Source: Lachnospiraceae bacterium (GTDB lineage Bacteria; Bacillota; Clostridia; Lachnospirales; Lachnospiraceae). Taken from it: DNA of 64,000 nt. Below the pieces are notes generated by a model, which ran no database searches, was not told the DNA's origin, and saw only the letters and a list, made by a program, of their open reading frames with translations. Each line of letters begins with the position of its first letter. Positions within the stretch are counted from its first letter, which is position 1. The DNA is taken from positions 1 to 64,000 of the forward strand of contig JAFSTN010000014.1 of NCBI GenBank assembly GCA_017450485.1, written 5' to 3'. Positions 44,901 through 53,112 of the stretch are shown here, piece after piece. Position numbers and translations under genes: made by a program.

Positions 44901-45178
44901 TCGAAGGAGTGAAGTATACCGAATATGAGATACATTTAAACCCCGGAGACAAGCTTTTCCTGTATACCGACGGAGTTCCGGAAGCATCGGCTGCGAGTGA
45001 CGACATGTTCGGAACAGACCGTATGATCGATGCTCTTAATATGGATCCCGGAGCCGATTGCGAGCAGATACTTAAGAATGTCAGACAGGCTGTGGATGCT
45101 TTTGTGAGGGATGCCGAGCAGTTTGACGACATGACCATGCTGTGCCTGGAGTATCACGGAGCACAGACAGAACACTGA
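41930..45178 (+). CDS. two-component-type propeller sensor with PP2C output
   Basis: A ~1080-residue protein. A signal/anchor sequence (IISVILTAVLLIAPGAG), a long outer region of two-component-regulator propeller repeats (~60-700; LPTSEANDIV, IWIGGYSGLIRYDG, RLWIGTNESGIYIYE, ILIGTDGGGIYIL), a Y_Y_Y-type domain (~700-780), a membrane helix (~790-810), a coiled linker and a SpoIIE-type PP2C domain (~850-1075; MDPARDVGGDFYDFF, IVIADVSGKGIPAALFM, LYTDGVPEA, QFDDMTML). The propeller closely resembles that of the hybrid kinase at 55265, so the same kind of ligand, perhaps a polysaccharide fragment as in HTCS systems, is read out as dephosphorylation. Start could be ATG 41927, 41930 or 41939; none has a good ribosome binding site and translation is probably coupled. 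Confidence 0.88.
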   Translation: MNRMIHKIISVILTAVLLIAPGAGIAASAGIAAVLSAPPLVAAAADSQDQGSPDDSYVFDPFKDADSYSAVLYNSTSGLPTSEANDIVQTSEGFIWIGGYSGLIRYDGAHFERPRITSLIASVTCMMVDEKERLWIGTNESGIYIYEHDIVYIIDEEAGLPSPVIRDIARDSQGRVYVATVSGLAIIDTEMNVSVFDYPGISDKLINDLWVNDDGHVYGITNEGDVFTLRYGAIEACYPHEDFDFGTIDTLLPDPSAPGYIYTDVGDSTVRYGRLANEFNVEMSIDISPLSQVMEFNYLGGRIWICARNGVGVIDNGKFTLLDDLPMDSSIGHVMADYEGNLWFTSTRQGVMKLVPNRFTDLYEKYHLPDSVVNSTCKLGDRLYVATDKGLTVIGPDGPVSKLPVSEVHTASGKELEYKDLIAMLDGIRIRSVIRDSQDRLWISSWRSYGLLRYDHGELTVFGEEDGLKSTQVRTVYETSDSRFMVACTGGINIIEGDRITATYGESDGIDNTEILSVCEGWDGDILIGTDGGGIYILGSSGVRLLTKADGLTSGVVMRIKPARDRDIYWLVTGTSLAYMTPGYGIHTIESFPYSNNFDLYENGCGETWVLSSSGIYVLTTESLLADENLSPMHFSLSNGLPHIATANSYSELDTDGTLYIAGTSGVSRVNIEKPFDDVSELKASVPYIEADNMRIYPDDDGRFSISSSVRRLTIYAYVYNYSLIDPIVTYRLDGFDDEDTSVIRSELDPVYYTNLRGGDYRFVMSLKDPMGRESNTITVPISKQKAIYEHLWFILLMCLATIAWITIAVRAYINKRISDLEKQHKEEAEKERIGNELRMASGIQNDMLPHEFPPFPDISEFSIYASMDPARDVGGDFYDFFMTDEDHLCIVIADVSGKGIPAALFMMISKVILQSNAAMGVSAAEILERTNNALCSDNRSDMFVTVWLGILNIRTGVIAAANAGHEYPALMQDGRFSLLKDKHGVVIGGFEGVKYTEYEIHLNPGDKLFLYTDGVPEASAASDDMFGTDRMIDALNMDPGADCEQILKNVRQAVDAFVRDAEQFDDMTMLCLEYHGAQTEH

Positions 45179-45188
45179 GGTACCCCGC

Positions 45189-46460
45189 ATGAACAGTATT
45201 CTCATAGCAACAATAATCGTTCTGGATGTGGCGCTTATACTGCAGCTGCTGCAGATGACATTTGCCGTATGGGCAGATCCGTATATCAGCGGCCACGAGA
45301 GATCGTTCATGATGATCGTGGGCGCGCTGGTGCTCGTCCTTCTTGCTCAGGGGCAGATGGATTATCTGATAGGAGAAAAACTCCTGTTTACCGGGATGAA
45401 TCCGGCACCGGCCGCAACGATCGTGTCGGCCTGCGGCTATGTGATCCGTCCGGTAGTGATAGCGATGTTTGTATATCTGACAGACCCCGGCGGCAGAAAC
45501 ATATGGATATACGTACTCAGCGGCATTAACGCACTAGTTTACATAATATCAATATTCTTTCCGATCGCGATCGAGTTTGACGAATCGGGAAGATTCCACA
45601 GAGGACTGCTGGGATATACCTGTGCCGTGGTCAGCTTTCTTTTCCTGGGACGTCTGATCATACTGGCGATACGATCCTATACCAGGAACAGACGTATCGA
45701 CATGATCATCCCGATATTTGCATCAGCGGTGATAATAGGTGCGACGATCGTTGATATGCTCATGACGCATGATCTTCCGGTCAGCTTTCTGATGGTGGCG
45801 ATAGTGTGCGGCTGCTTATCTTATTATCTGTGGCTGCATCTTAAGTTTGCAAAGGAACACGAGACTTCGCTGCTGGCAGAGTCCCGTATTCGTATCATGA
45901 TGTCCCAGATACAGCCTCACTTCCTCTATAACACGCTGGCATCGATACAGGCACTTTGTGCCAAGGATCCGCCGAAAGCGGCACATACCGTTGAGATCTT
46001 TGCAAACTATCTGAGGCAGAATCTGGACTCGCTCGGTGAGAGCGAACTCATCCCCCTTAAAAAGGAACTGGAGCATACCAGGATCTATACGGAGATAGAA
46101 CTTCTGATGTTTCCGGAGATACTCATCGATTATCAGATTAATGATCAGAACTTCATGCTGCCTGCCCTGACGATACAGCCGCTGGTAGAGAATTCAATCC
46201 GGCACGGCGTACGCGGTATCAAAGATCCCTCTATCTATATCACGACACGCAGAGATTCCGAGGAGCACATGATAGAGATACGTGATAACGGCAGGGGATT
46301 TGATACAACGGATGAGAGCAGGATGAGCGGCAGGCATATCGGTATAAGCAATGTCCGGGAGAGAGTGGAGAAGATGTGCGGAGGACGGGTTGATGTGGAG
46401 AGCAGTCCCGGAAAGGGATGCACAGTGACCATTCATATCCCCGTAAAAAAGGAACAGTGA
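45189..46460 (+). CDS. LytS/YehU-type sensor histidine kinase
   Basis: A 423-residue membrane kinase: about seven membrane helices (residues ~5-220), then the His_kinase domain with QPHFLYNTL (His244) and a GHKL ATPase (PLVENSIRHG N-box, IRDNGRGFD, HIGISNVRERVE). Kinases of this class usually pair with LytTR or AraC-type receivers. Here the nearest regulators are the SARP-like pair, so it may phosphorylate the regulator at 61966; this is inference. 10 bp after the PP2C-propeller gene. Confidence 0.9.
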   Translation: MNSILIATIIVLDVALILQLLQMTFAVWADPYISGHERSFMMIVGALVLVLLAQGQMDYLIGEKLLFTGMNPAPAATIVSACGYVIRPVVIAMFVYLTDPGGRNIWIYVLSGINALVYIISIFFPIAIEFDESGRFHRGLLGYTCAVVSFLFLGRLIILAIRSYTRNRRIDMIIPIFASAVIIGATIVDMLMTHDLPVSFLMVAIVCGCLSYYLWLHLKFAKEHETSLLAESRIRIMMSQIQPHFLYNTLASIQALCAKDPPKAAHTVEIFANYLRQNLDSLGESELIPLKKELEHTRIYTEIELLMFPEILIDYQINDQNFMLPALTIQPLVENSIRHGVRGIKDPSIYITTRRDSEEHMIEIRDNGRGFDTTDESRMSGRHIGISNVRERVEKMCGGRVDVESSPGKGCTVTIHIPVKKEQ

Positions 46461-46482
46461 ACAGTATCGAAGCAATAACCGG

Positions 46483-46519
46483 CTGTGTGACAGAACTGTG
46501 ATACTTGCCGGTCTATAGT
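46483..46519 (+). promoter_or_regulatory. SARP-like operator/promoter 1 (11-bp heptamer repeats)
   Basis: TGTGACA at 46486-46492 and TGTGATA at 46497-46503 start exactly 11 bp apart, each preceded by C or CTG. TATAGT at 46514-46519, 5 of 6 -10 bases, follows the second heptamer after 10 bp. No -35 is present: the repeats occupy its place, as in activator-dependent SARP promoters. The same arrangement recurs at 62807-62843; over 40 aligned bases 24 are identical. It drives the GNAT-like gene and the 1064-residue protein. Confidence 0.6.
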
Positions 46520-46574
46520 ATGAACAGTAAAGCAGAGAAGAATTTTATAACACGTTAAAAACGGAGAGAGAAAA

Positions 46575-47402
46575 ATGAAAGTAAGAATGATAACCCCGAA
46601 AACGATGGATAAGTTTCAGTACCTGATAGCTCCTGAGGTATATGCCGACATGGAGGCCGGTCAGCCCGTGACTGCCATAGGTCTGGCTGAGGATAAGACT
46701 CCCATAGGAGCCGTAGCGGGAGTGATGGAGAACGAGTATGTATTCTCTGTCAGATCTCTGTATGTGGCACCCGATTACAGGAGACAGGGCGGAGCAACGA
46801 TGCTCATCACGGCACTGGAGCGTCTGCTGGACACTCGGGATGCACTGGCCTGCATATCGTTTCTGGAGGATGATACGGAGGATTCGCGTGCTCTTATCGC
46901 ATTTGTGGAGAGTCGGGACTGCGTTCTTGAGAACGGTCTTGAGAGACTCTATCGCGGAACGGTCGGAAGCTTCGTTGAGTCCGGACTTTTCTCCAAAGGG
47001 TTCAGGAGCAAGGACATACACAGTCTGGTTGATGTCGACAAGCCCATGATCGCCACCATCGGTAAAAGGATCCGCGCGGTCTCTAAGGAGCTTGGTGACA
47101 AGTATCTGAGCTCATTTAGGAATGACAGACGCCTTTCATTTGCAGCCCTGAAAAAAGAAGATCTGCAGGGAGTGCTTTTGACCGGATACATGCCGGCCTG
47201 TCCCGATGAGCCGCTGGTCGTCATGACATCCAGTCAGGATCCGCATATCATCGGCGGATTGCTCAGTACGTTTTTTAACTCATGCAGGTCAAAGTTCGGA
47301 GACACTACATATCTCAGATTCCCCGTGGTCGATGACCGATTCGACCGCATGATGGGACACATAGACGGAGTTACCAATATACAGCACAATTATCTGTTTT
47401 GA
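46575..47402 (+). CDS. GNAT-like acetyltransferase with C-terminal extension
   Basis: A 275-residue protein. The N-terminal ~130 residues show the GNAT fold (IGAVAGVMENEYVFSVRSLYVAPDYRRQGGATMLI, with the RRQGGA acetyl-CoA loop). The C-terminal 140 residues, with LLTGYMPACPDEPLVVMTS and a FFNSCRSKFG segment, look like a second degenerate GNAT half. GGAGAGAG precedes ATG 46575. It is the first gene after SARP-like operator 1 and is followed after 34 bp by the giant unknown protein, which it may modify. Confidence 0.75.
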   Translation: MKVRMITPKTMDKFQYLIAPEVYADMEAGQPVTAIGLAEDKTPIGAVAGVMENEYVFSVRSLYVAPDYRRQGGATMLITALERLLDTRDALACISFLEDDTEDSRALIAFVESRDCVLENGLERLYRGTVGSFVESGLFSKGFRSKDIHSLVDVDKPMIATIGKRIRAVSKELGDKYLSSFRNDRRLSFAALKKEDLQGVLLTGYMPACPDEPLVVMTSSQDPHIIGGLLSTFFNSCRSKFGDTTYLRFPVVDDRFDRMMGHIDGVTNIQHNYLF

Positions 47403-47436
47403 TCTGTCTGCCGGTTGAGCGGACAAGGAGGAGTAT

Positions 47437-50400
47437 ATGGACGGCAAAAGCATATTCGAACAGGATCTTCTTAAGAAAGAAGTAAAAATGAACGAGGGGA
47501 TCCTGAACGTAGATAAAAAGGACGAGATGATCGGGCGGAATTCCTTCATGGATATCTCCGCAATAGACATGAAAGATGTCCAGGATCAGGATGACAGTTT
47601 CGATGATCTGATCATCAAAGACAATAAGGAGCTGGTTAAGACAGGAAAGATGCTTCTTAAGGAATTTGATGAAAAAGAGATCATAATGGGTGAGAGACTG
47701 TCCATCGAAAGCTTTAAGGACAGCCCTTTGGCCACATCAGCGACCAGACGGAGGAGATTCGGCGAATACCCCAGACTGATGGGCCAGGGACAGGTAGCAG
47801 CAGGTGATCTGCTGGGAAGAAATACATCCAAAGTGGTAAAGAGAGGCGGATTCGGCAATGATATGATCGCCAAGGGACAGGAGTTCGTCAGGAGGATCAA
47901 AAGCTGGGCTACCGCGAGTGACATACAGGATGCGATCCTGGGAGATTTCGTGCAGCAGTACGGTGTATCCGATATAATCGACTGCCTCTATGTGGACGGC
48001 ATGCCTATCAGGGAGTTCGTAGCGGGTAAATATGCATACAACGGATCAGAGGACAAGGCTCAGGAGCGAAATATCCTGAGTGCATATGCGGCTATGATCG
48101 CTTCCAGACGGAATCATCCCATAACCCTGGTACGTCCCGTGCTCATTAACGGTGTTGCCGATATTGATATCAGAAATGTCGGCGTGGATATGCGTATAGA
48201 TGGACATTATACGAGCCGCAGACAGAAAACCGATGCCATCAGATACGGTATAGAGGGAGACAGATACCGCGAGTACTGCGAGACAGCTTATCGCTCCGAT
48301 ATGAGAGCAAAAGCAGGCGAAGCTCTGCGTGCGGTAAAAGGCAAGACGGTAAACGGCTTAAGCAAACTGCAGGAGCTTAAGCGTAATCTGAACGCAGCCG
48401 GCAAGGGTAAACACAATAACTATGACAAGTTTGTGATGGCTTTCAACAGATATTTTGATGTTCTGCAGGATATAGGCAGGGATCCCGATCATATGGATAT
48501 CAACCGCAACGAACTGCAGATGATCTATGATCTGAACACAGCCGTGCTTAATGCAGCTCATGCTTATCTGAAGGGTAAGAAGATGAATCTGCCCAGACAC
48601 CATGCGGTCAAGGACATCAGTGATCTGATGTCGGCTCAATCCGGCACCATGTGGGGGCTGATCAGAGGTGAAAAACTGAATGCAGGTAACCCCACCGTAA
48701 ACCTTAAGGAGCTTCTGGATCCTGAAAAGGAAGGGTTTACGCTCGTGGGATTGTCGGATGAGATAGAAGATTATTCCATGGATCAGACCATTAACGGAAG
48801 CAATAACATTGAGTATGTAAAAGTTGATGACGAGGTGGAACTTGCGCTCGACCAGAAGAAGGCTATCAGGATACACAGAACCATATTCAGTGACGATACC
48901 ACTTTGAAAGCATATCAGAAGCTGGTTAACGGTCATAGTGACGACAATATGGATGTTTCATCCAGAATGGTGCTGGCCGGCACGTTCTTAAAGTCCGCAG
49001 CCAATACGCTGTACAATGATGAAAGATTCAGAAAAGAGATCAACAAAAGATATGCTTATGCCACTGATAACAAACAGTATCTCCTGTGCATGGTGGCCAG
49101 AGAACAGCTGACCAAGGTCCTCACCGCTGATTTCAGAAATTACCCCGAACTGCGTGATGCCATGGAGAGTTGGAATGAAGAGGTAGTAGCGCAGGAAGCG
49201 GATTACATGACATATAAGAGCAATGTTCTCGGAGATAAGGTTACAGCCGAGGAGTTCAAGAAGTACGGAGGATCAGTGCGTCACAGATATGTGACACCCG
49301 CCGAGGCGAATGAAGCGATCGCTTCCTCCAAGAATTACCTCTGTGTCAAGAAAGTTGAGGGCAAAAAAGGGATGTATGAACTTCGTCCGTCCATGCCCGA
49401 ATATGCAACACTTAACTTAAGCCAGCCGCTTGAGAAACCTATCCCTCTTCGTAAGACATTCAAGGCCGTATATAAGACGATAGCCAATATCATAATGGAC
49501 GAAAAGGGCAATATCAAAAACAACATAGGCCTGGTGAACGGCGAATCGGTCACCAGACGTATAGATGAGATGCTGATGGCTCTCCCGGAAACGAAAGCCG
49601 ATCTGAAAAGGGCCGGGGAGTGTGCCGAACTCATCATACGACCGGCCATGGAAAAGATGCTTGCTGCGGACTATAAGCGCCGGGGAACCAAAAACGCAAC
49701 GGCCAAAGCAAGAGAAGACGCCGAACAGATATGTCGTGATTTCATGACACTTGTGCAGGGTAACCGCGGACCGCTGGTGAGTTCTTTTGATGCAACATTC
49801 CATGATTTCAGACTCATGATGGATATGATCGCGAAGACCTCGGCGGATGATCTGATGAAAGAGCCCCGGATCCGTGATTATAAGATAGATGGCGTGGCTC
49901 CGACCCGTGCCGAAGTTGAGGAAGCATATAACGAGGTGAAAAAGGAATATGCCAGTGCCAGAGAAGACTTCCTGAAGCTCAGGAACATGGACCTGGATGA
50001 TGAAGAAGTACCCTGCATGAGCTCCTGTAATGAGCATAGCCGCGGCACACAGGTATTGATGCTGAGTCATACCGACAACGGTTCATATGACTCTGTCGCA
50101 TACAATCTGGCAGATAAGGCCAAGTCAAGCCCTGATGAGATCCTTGATTATATGGTCACCAATATGGAGATGATATTTGCGACCGGCTTCGGAGATGCCC
50201 GCACGGTTACCAAGCATCGCAAGAGACTGAATGAGCTGAATGAGAGCAAAAAGAAAAACGGACAGCTCACCAAGGAGGAAGTAAGCGATCTTAAGGGCAT
50301 ATTCCGGAACTACGTCAAGTATGACTATCACAGAGGCGCCAATATGGGTCAGTCAGGCAACGCACAGTATACGTCCGAAACGTTTGCCCTTGAACCCGAT

Positions 50401-50631
50401 CAGGTGATCCAGTCGCCGCTTACATTTAACGTATGCATCGGTAAATACAAGTCGGATCTGGACAAGCAGAATATAGACGATGAAGGCGGATTCATAGAGC
50501 ATGAGGGCATGAAGAAATTCTATGAACATGATAACGGACTGGAATACTGCAACTCCAGGAAGAAACTGATCAAGGGCATGATGAAGGATGTATTAAAGGT
50601 TAAGGTCAGCAATATCCGTGATCAGTATTGA
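47437..50631 (+). CDS. giant cytoplasmic protein (1064 aa), function unknown
   Basis: A 1064-residue hydrophilic, mainly helical protein with no signal sequence, membrane segment or recognised enzyme motif. The first 85 residues are highly charged (Lys/Asp/Glu); then RRRRFGEYPRLMGQGQ, a central helical region (NYDKFVMAFNRYFDVLQDIG) and a C-terminal region with a Cys pair in PCMSSCNEHSRGTQVLMLSH. The segment at ~335-405 shows the same spacing of aromatic, Asn and YL residues as residues ~75-150 of the large protein starting at 62890, so they may be distant relatives. AAGGAGGAG precedes ATG 47437. Controlled, I infer, by operator 1. Confidence 0.85.
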   Translation: MDGKSIFEQDLLKKEVKMNEGILNVDKKDEMIGRNSFMDISAIDMKDVQDQDDSFDDLIIKDNKELVKTGKMLLKEFDEKEIIMGERLSIESFKDSPLATSATRRRRFGEYPRLMGQGQVAAGDLLGRNTSKVVKRGGFGNDMIAKGQEFVRRIKSWATASDIQDAILGDFVQQYGVSDIIDCLYVDGMPIREFVAGKYAYNGSEDKAQERNILSAYAAMIASRRNHPITLVRPVLINGVADIDIRNVGVDMRIDGHYTSRRQKTDAIRYGIEGDRYREYCETAYRSDMRAKAGEALRAVKGKTVNGLSKLQELKRNLNAAGKGKHNNYDKFVMAFNRYFDVLQDIGRDPDHMDINRNELQMIYDLNTAVLNAAHAYLKGKKMNLPRHHAVKDISDLMSAQSGTMWGLIRGEKLNAGNPTVNLKELLDPEKEGFTLVGLSDEIEDYSMDQTINGSNNIEYVKVDDEVELALDQKKAIRIHRTIFSDDTTLKAYQKLVNGHSDDNMDVSSRMVLAGTFLKSAANTLYNDERFRKEINKRYAYATDNKQYLLCMVAREQLTKVLTADFRNYPELRDAMESWNEEVVAQEADYMTYKSNVLGDKVTAEEFKKYGGSVRHRYVTPAEANEAIASSKNYLCVKKVEGKKGMYELRPSMPEYATLNLSQPLEKPIPLRKTFKAVYKTIANIIMDEKGNIKNNIGLVNGESVTRRIDEMLMALPETKADLKRAGECAELIIRPAMEKMLAADYKRRGTKNATAKAREDAEQICRDFMTLVQGNRGPLVSSFDATFHDFRLMMDMIAKTSADDLMKEPRIRDYKIDGVAPTRAEVEEAYNEVKKEYASAREDFLKLRNMDLDDEEVPCMSSCNEHSRGTQVLMLSHTDNGSYDSVAYNLADKAKSSPDEILDYMVTNMEMIFATGFGDARTVTKHRKRLNELNESKKKNGQLTKEEVSDLKGIFRNYVKYDYHRGANMGQSGNAQYTSETFALEPDQVIQSPLTFNVCIGKYKSDLDKQNIDDEGGFIEHEGMKKFYEHDNGLEYCNSRKKLIKGMMKDVLKVKVSNIRDQY

Positions 50632-50672
50632 TGCTGTCGTGAGGCGTCATATCCCGCGAGGAGGGGATGATA

Positions 50673-50852
50673 ATGTCCAAAGGTGATCTGGAACTGGAAA
50701 AAAAGAAAAAACCCGTGGAGATCATGGTTACACGGGATGCGGAGGATGGACGGACAGGCATTTCTCCAACTTTCATGCCAAGCTGAAGGCCGAAGGAGCT
50801 TATATAATGGTTGGTGAGACCGCATTGTATACACATACATGGTTGACATAAT
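50673..50852 (+). pseudogene. internally deleted remnant of a giant-protein-like gene
   Basis: A strong GAGGAGGGG ribosome binding site precedes ATG 50673. The start (MSKGDLELEKKKKPVEI) matches the plan of the large protein at 62890 (MGREQEEQLKKKKKVEL): acidic start, run of Lys, then VE. The reading frame ends after 37 codons at 50784-50786. In another frame the sequence resumes as a plausible protein end (HFSNFHAKLKAEGAYIMVG ... THTWLT, stop just before 50853). This fits an out-of-frame internal deletion that spared both ends. A genuine 37-residue peptide is the alternative. Confidence 0.45.
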
Positions 50853-51392
50853 ATGAATATTCACAATTCCGACAATAACATAAATCTCAGACATATGCGG
50901 GATAATCTGGTACATGCAGGTTACGGATACATAATCTTCGGCATCTGGAGTGTGATCAAGCTGTTAATGATGAGTACGATGCAGAAAGAGTATTCCGGTC
51001 TGCTGAGCGATAGCATAGGCAGTTCAACGGGGGATTATTTCCTTGCGATAGCCATTACTGTCGCTGCCTATCTCATCATAATCATCTTCACTCTGGGGAT
51101 GCATCTCTGGATCGGATACGGAGCGGTCAGATACGGCAGGGGTACCGGCCACAGGAAGTATTATGTGGTTCTGTCAGTTATAGGTATAATCATGACGCTG
51201 GTTTTGCTGCCGTTATATTTCTGGAATCCCTCGGAAGGCACGCCGATCATTCCGGATGATACGACGATCGCATCAATTCTGGTTGACATAACTCTGGTAT
51301 TTGTTTTTTTGGATATGATAATATCGACTGTCAGGATCGACAGACTCATGAAGTCAACCGATCCGGACGGATCTTCGGAGACACGGGATTAA
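50853..51392 (+). CDS. four-helix membrane protein, function unknown
   Basis: A 179-residue protein with four membrane helices (near residues 22-42, 62-88, 105-124 and 135-160) and short charged ends. Nothing ties it to a known family. It starts one base after the stop of the upstream remnant's tail frame and its stop is 1 bp before the next gene, so it belongs to the 50.8-53.0 kb operon. No strong ribosome binding site is visible. Confidence 0.7.
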   Translation: MNIHNSDNNINLRHMRDNLVHAGYGYIIFGIWSVIKLLMMSTMQKEYSGLLSDSIGSSTGDYFLAIAITVAAYLIIIIFTLGMHLWIGYGAVRYGRGTGHRKYYVVLSVIGIIMTLVLLPLYFWNPSEGTPIIPDDTTIASILVDITLVFVFLDMIISTVRIDRLMKSTDPDGSSETRD

Positions 51393-51393
51393 C

Positions 51394-52485
51394 ATGCAGG
51401 AAGATTTTCATTATTACGCAACGTATTGTGCTGCCATGCTGGCAGGCTACTCACACGAAGAGAGTCTGGACATCTGCTACAGTGCCCAGTTTGTGGATCT
51501 GTGTTCACGGACCGTACTGGTCAAACTGGGAGCACCTGCCATCGCTGCCACGACTCAGCTTCAGCTGGAGCTGATGGATGCCCGTACGGATATCGCAGGC
51601 ATACAGGATATCACGCGAATCTGGGCTTCATTTCATTTTCTCCCGCGTGATCTGTACGCGAACAAACCGAAGCGGACGAAGAGATACCTGCACAAATACC
51701 GCCTGATCTGCGGCCCCAACGGAGACCTGGTGAAAAAGACGGTTGAACTCGCAAAGAACAGATCGCTCCAGTCAGCCGGGATAGCTATGCACGTGATGGC
51801 CGATACCTGGGCACACATGTACTTTGCGGGCACCCCTTCACTGGTCATCAATGATACGTCCGGAGATTTCACGGAACTGACAGGCGAAACCGGTGAAGTG
51901 AAGATTACTTTCAGACATAATCCGTCTGCTCCCGACGACCTTGAGAACAGCATCTATACCAACAGTCTCAGACAGAGGGACGAGAATTCCATCATGAATC
52001 TGGGACATGGCCGGGCCGGTCATCTGCCGGATTATTCTTTCATCCGGTACAGATATATGCCTGCATGGGATGAGTACAGATTGACCGTCAAAGACAATCC
52101 GTCCGACTATTATAAAGCTTTTTCTCAGATGGTATATGCCATGAAGTATCTTATCGGTGACCGGGCGGATTTTGAGATTGACCGATATGATCAAGACAGT
52201 GTATCCGTATATGAGGACAGGATCCGTGAGATCCTGGGCAGACGGCGTCTGTCGGCATCCGATGACTGGAAGGCGTTCGGGGAGGAACTCTCAGGAGAGA
52301 CGATCCCGGACTTCGATCTGGATAAATATCAGGATGAGTACATACAGGCCCCTTCAGAACGGAAGGATGAGACATTTATCGGCAGATTCATACAGGGCGC
52401 CATAGCACAGAAGACGATGGTGAGCGAAGCGATATACCGGTCGGGTAATCTTCTTGCCGGTATCGTACAGATCGGAGGATCATGA
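51394..52485 (+). CDS. DUF6765-like protein, putative metal-dependent hydrolase fold
   Basis: A 363-residue soluble protein beginning MQEDFHYYATYCAAMLAGYSHEES. With VDLCS further on and IAMHVMADTWAHMYFAG near residue 130, it has the spacing of His/Asp residues seen in zinc-dependent phospholipase-C-like folds (HYY..T and HxxADTWAH). I recall this as the DUF6765 family, function unknown. The end reads GRFIQGAIAQKTMVSEAIYRSG. ATG 51394 is preceded by ACGGGATTAAC; its stop overlaps the next ATG by 4 bp. Confidence 0.75.
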   Translation: MQEDFHYYATYCAAMLAGYSHEESLDICYSAQFVDLCSRTVLVKLGAPAIAATTQLQLELMDARTDIAGIQDITRIWASFHFLPRDLYANKPKRTKRYLHKYRLICGPNGDLVKKTVELAKNRSLQSAGIAMHVMADTWAHMYFAGTPSLVINDTSGDFTELTGETGEVKITFRHNPSAPDDLENSIYTNSLRQRDENSIMNLGHGRAGHLPDYSFIRYRYMPAWDEYRLTVKDNPSDYYKAFSQMVYAMKYLIGDRADFEIDRYDQDSVSVYEDRIREILGRRRLSASDDWKAFGEELSGETIPDFDLDKYQDEYIQAPSERKDETFIGRFIQGAIAQKTMVSEAIYRSGNLLAGIVQIGGS

Positions 52486-53012
52486 CCAAACTGCAGAGAA
52501 TCAGAGATATTCTTTTGGGACTTATAATGATCGCCATTGCGGGTGTGATGTTCTTATTTCAGGAGAGCGTATATTGGGTCATCATAAGCGTTCTTTCCGT
52601 GATCTTTACTTTTGAGGGCCTGTCGACGATCATATACTATTTCACCATGGCCAGATTCATGACCGGCGGCAGATCCATACTGTACAAGGGTGTGATCCTG
52701 CTGGACTTCGGAATCCTGACGGGAACGCTCACCGATGTTCCCCGTATATACGTTCTGCTGTATCTGGTTGCCATACATGCATTCTCCGGTGCGGTTGAAC
52801 TGCTTAGAGCCAGAGAAGCGGCGAGCTACGGGGGATCCTGGAAGCTGAAGATGTTCCACGGTATTCTTGACCTGAGCATGGCATTGATATGTATCGTGTT
52901 TATCAGGCGGCTGAACATAGCGGTGATCATTTACGCGTTCGGACTGGTTTATTCCGCGATACTCAGGATAGTATCCGCATGCCGCAGGACCAAACTCGTT
53001 TACATACCATAG
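52482..53012 (+). CDS. HdeD/DUF308-like membrane protein
   Basis: A 176-residue protein with six hydrophobic helices in three pairs, starting IRDILLGLIMIAIAGVMFLF and containing ILYKGVILLDFGILTGTL and FHGILDLSMALICIVF. This repeated pair layout is that of the HdeD/DUF308 family. Role unknown; often stress or envelope related. It overlaps the DUF6765-like gene (ATGA) and ends the operon. Confidence 0.78.
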   Translation: MTKLQRIRDILLGLIMIAIAGVMFLFQESVYWVIISVLSVIFTFEGLSTIIYYFTMARFMTGGRSILYKGVILLDFGILTGTLTDVPRIYVLLYLVAIHAFSGAVELLRAREAASYGGSWKLKMFHGILDLSMALICIVFIRRLNIAVIIYAFGLVYSAILRIVSACRRTKLVYIP

Positions 53013-53063
53013 AAAAATCCCAACCCGTATGATGAATTCAGCCAGATTGATATGGCGCGGAAC

Positions 53064-53086
53064 AGGTATTATGGAGTATAATACCT
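53064..53086 (+). promoter_or_regulatory. palindromic operator over the -10 of the HD-GYP gene
   Basis: AGGTATTAT (53064-53072) and ATAATACCT (53078-53086) are perfect 9-bp inverted repeats around GGAGT. TATAAT (53077-53082) lies inside the right arm, so a bound dimer would block the promoter. No -35 is evident. The gene starts 27 bp downstream. Confidence 0.55.
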
Positions 53087-53112
53087 ATTGATCTTACTCG
53101 AAGGAGACTGGC

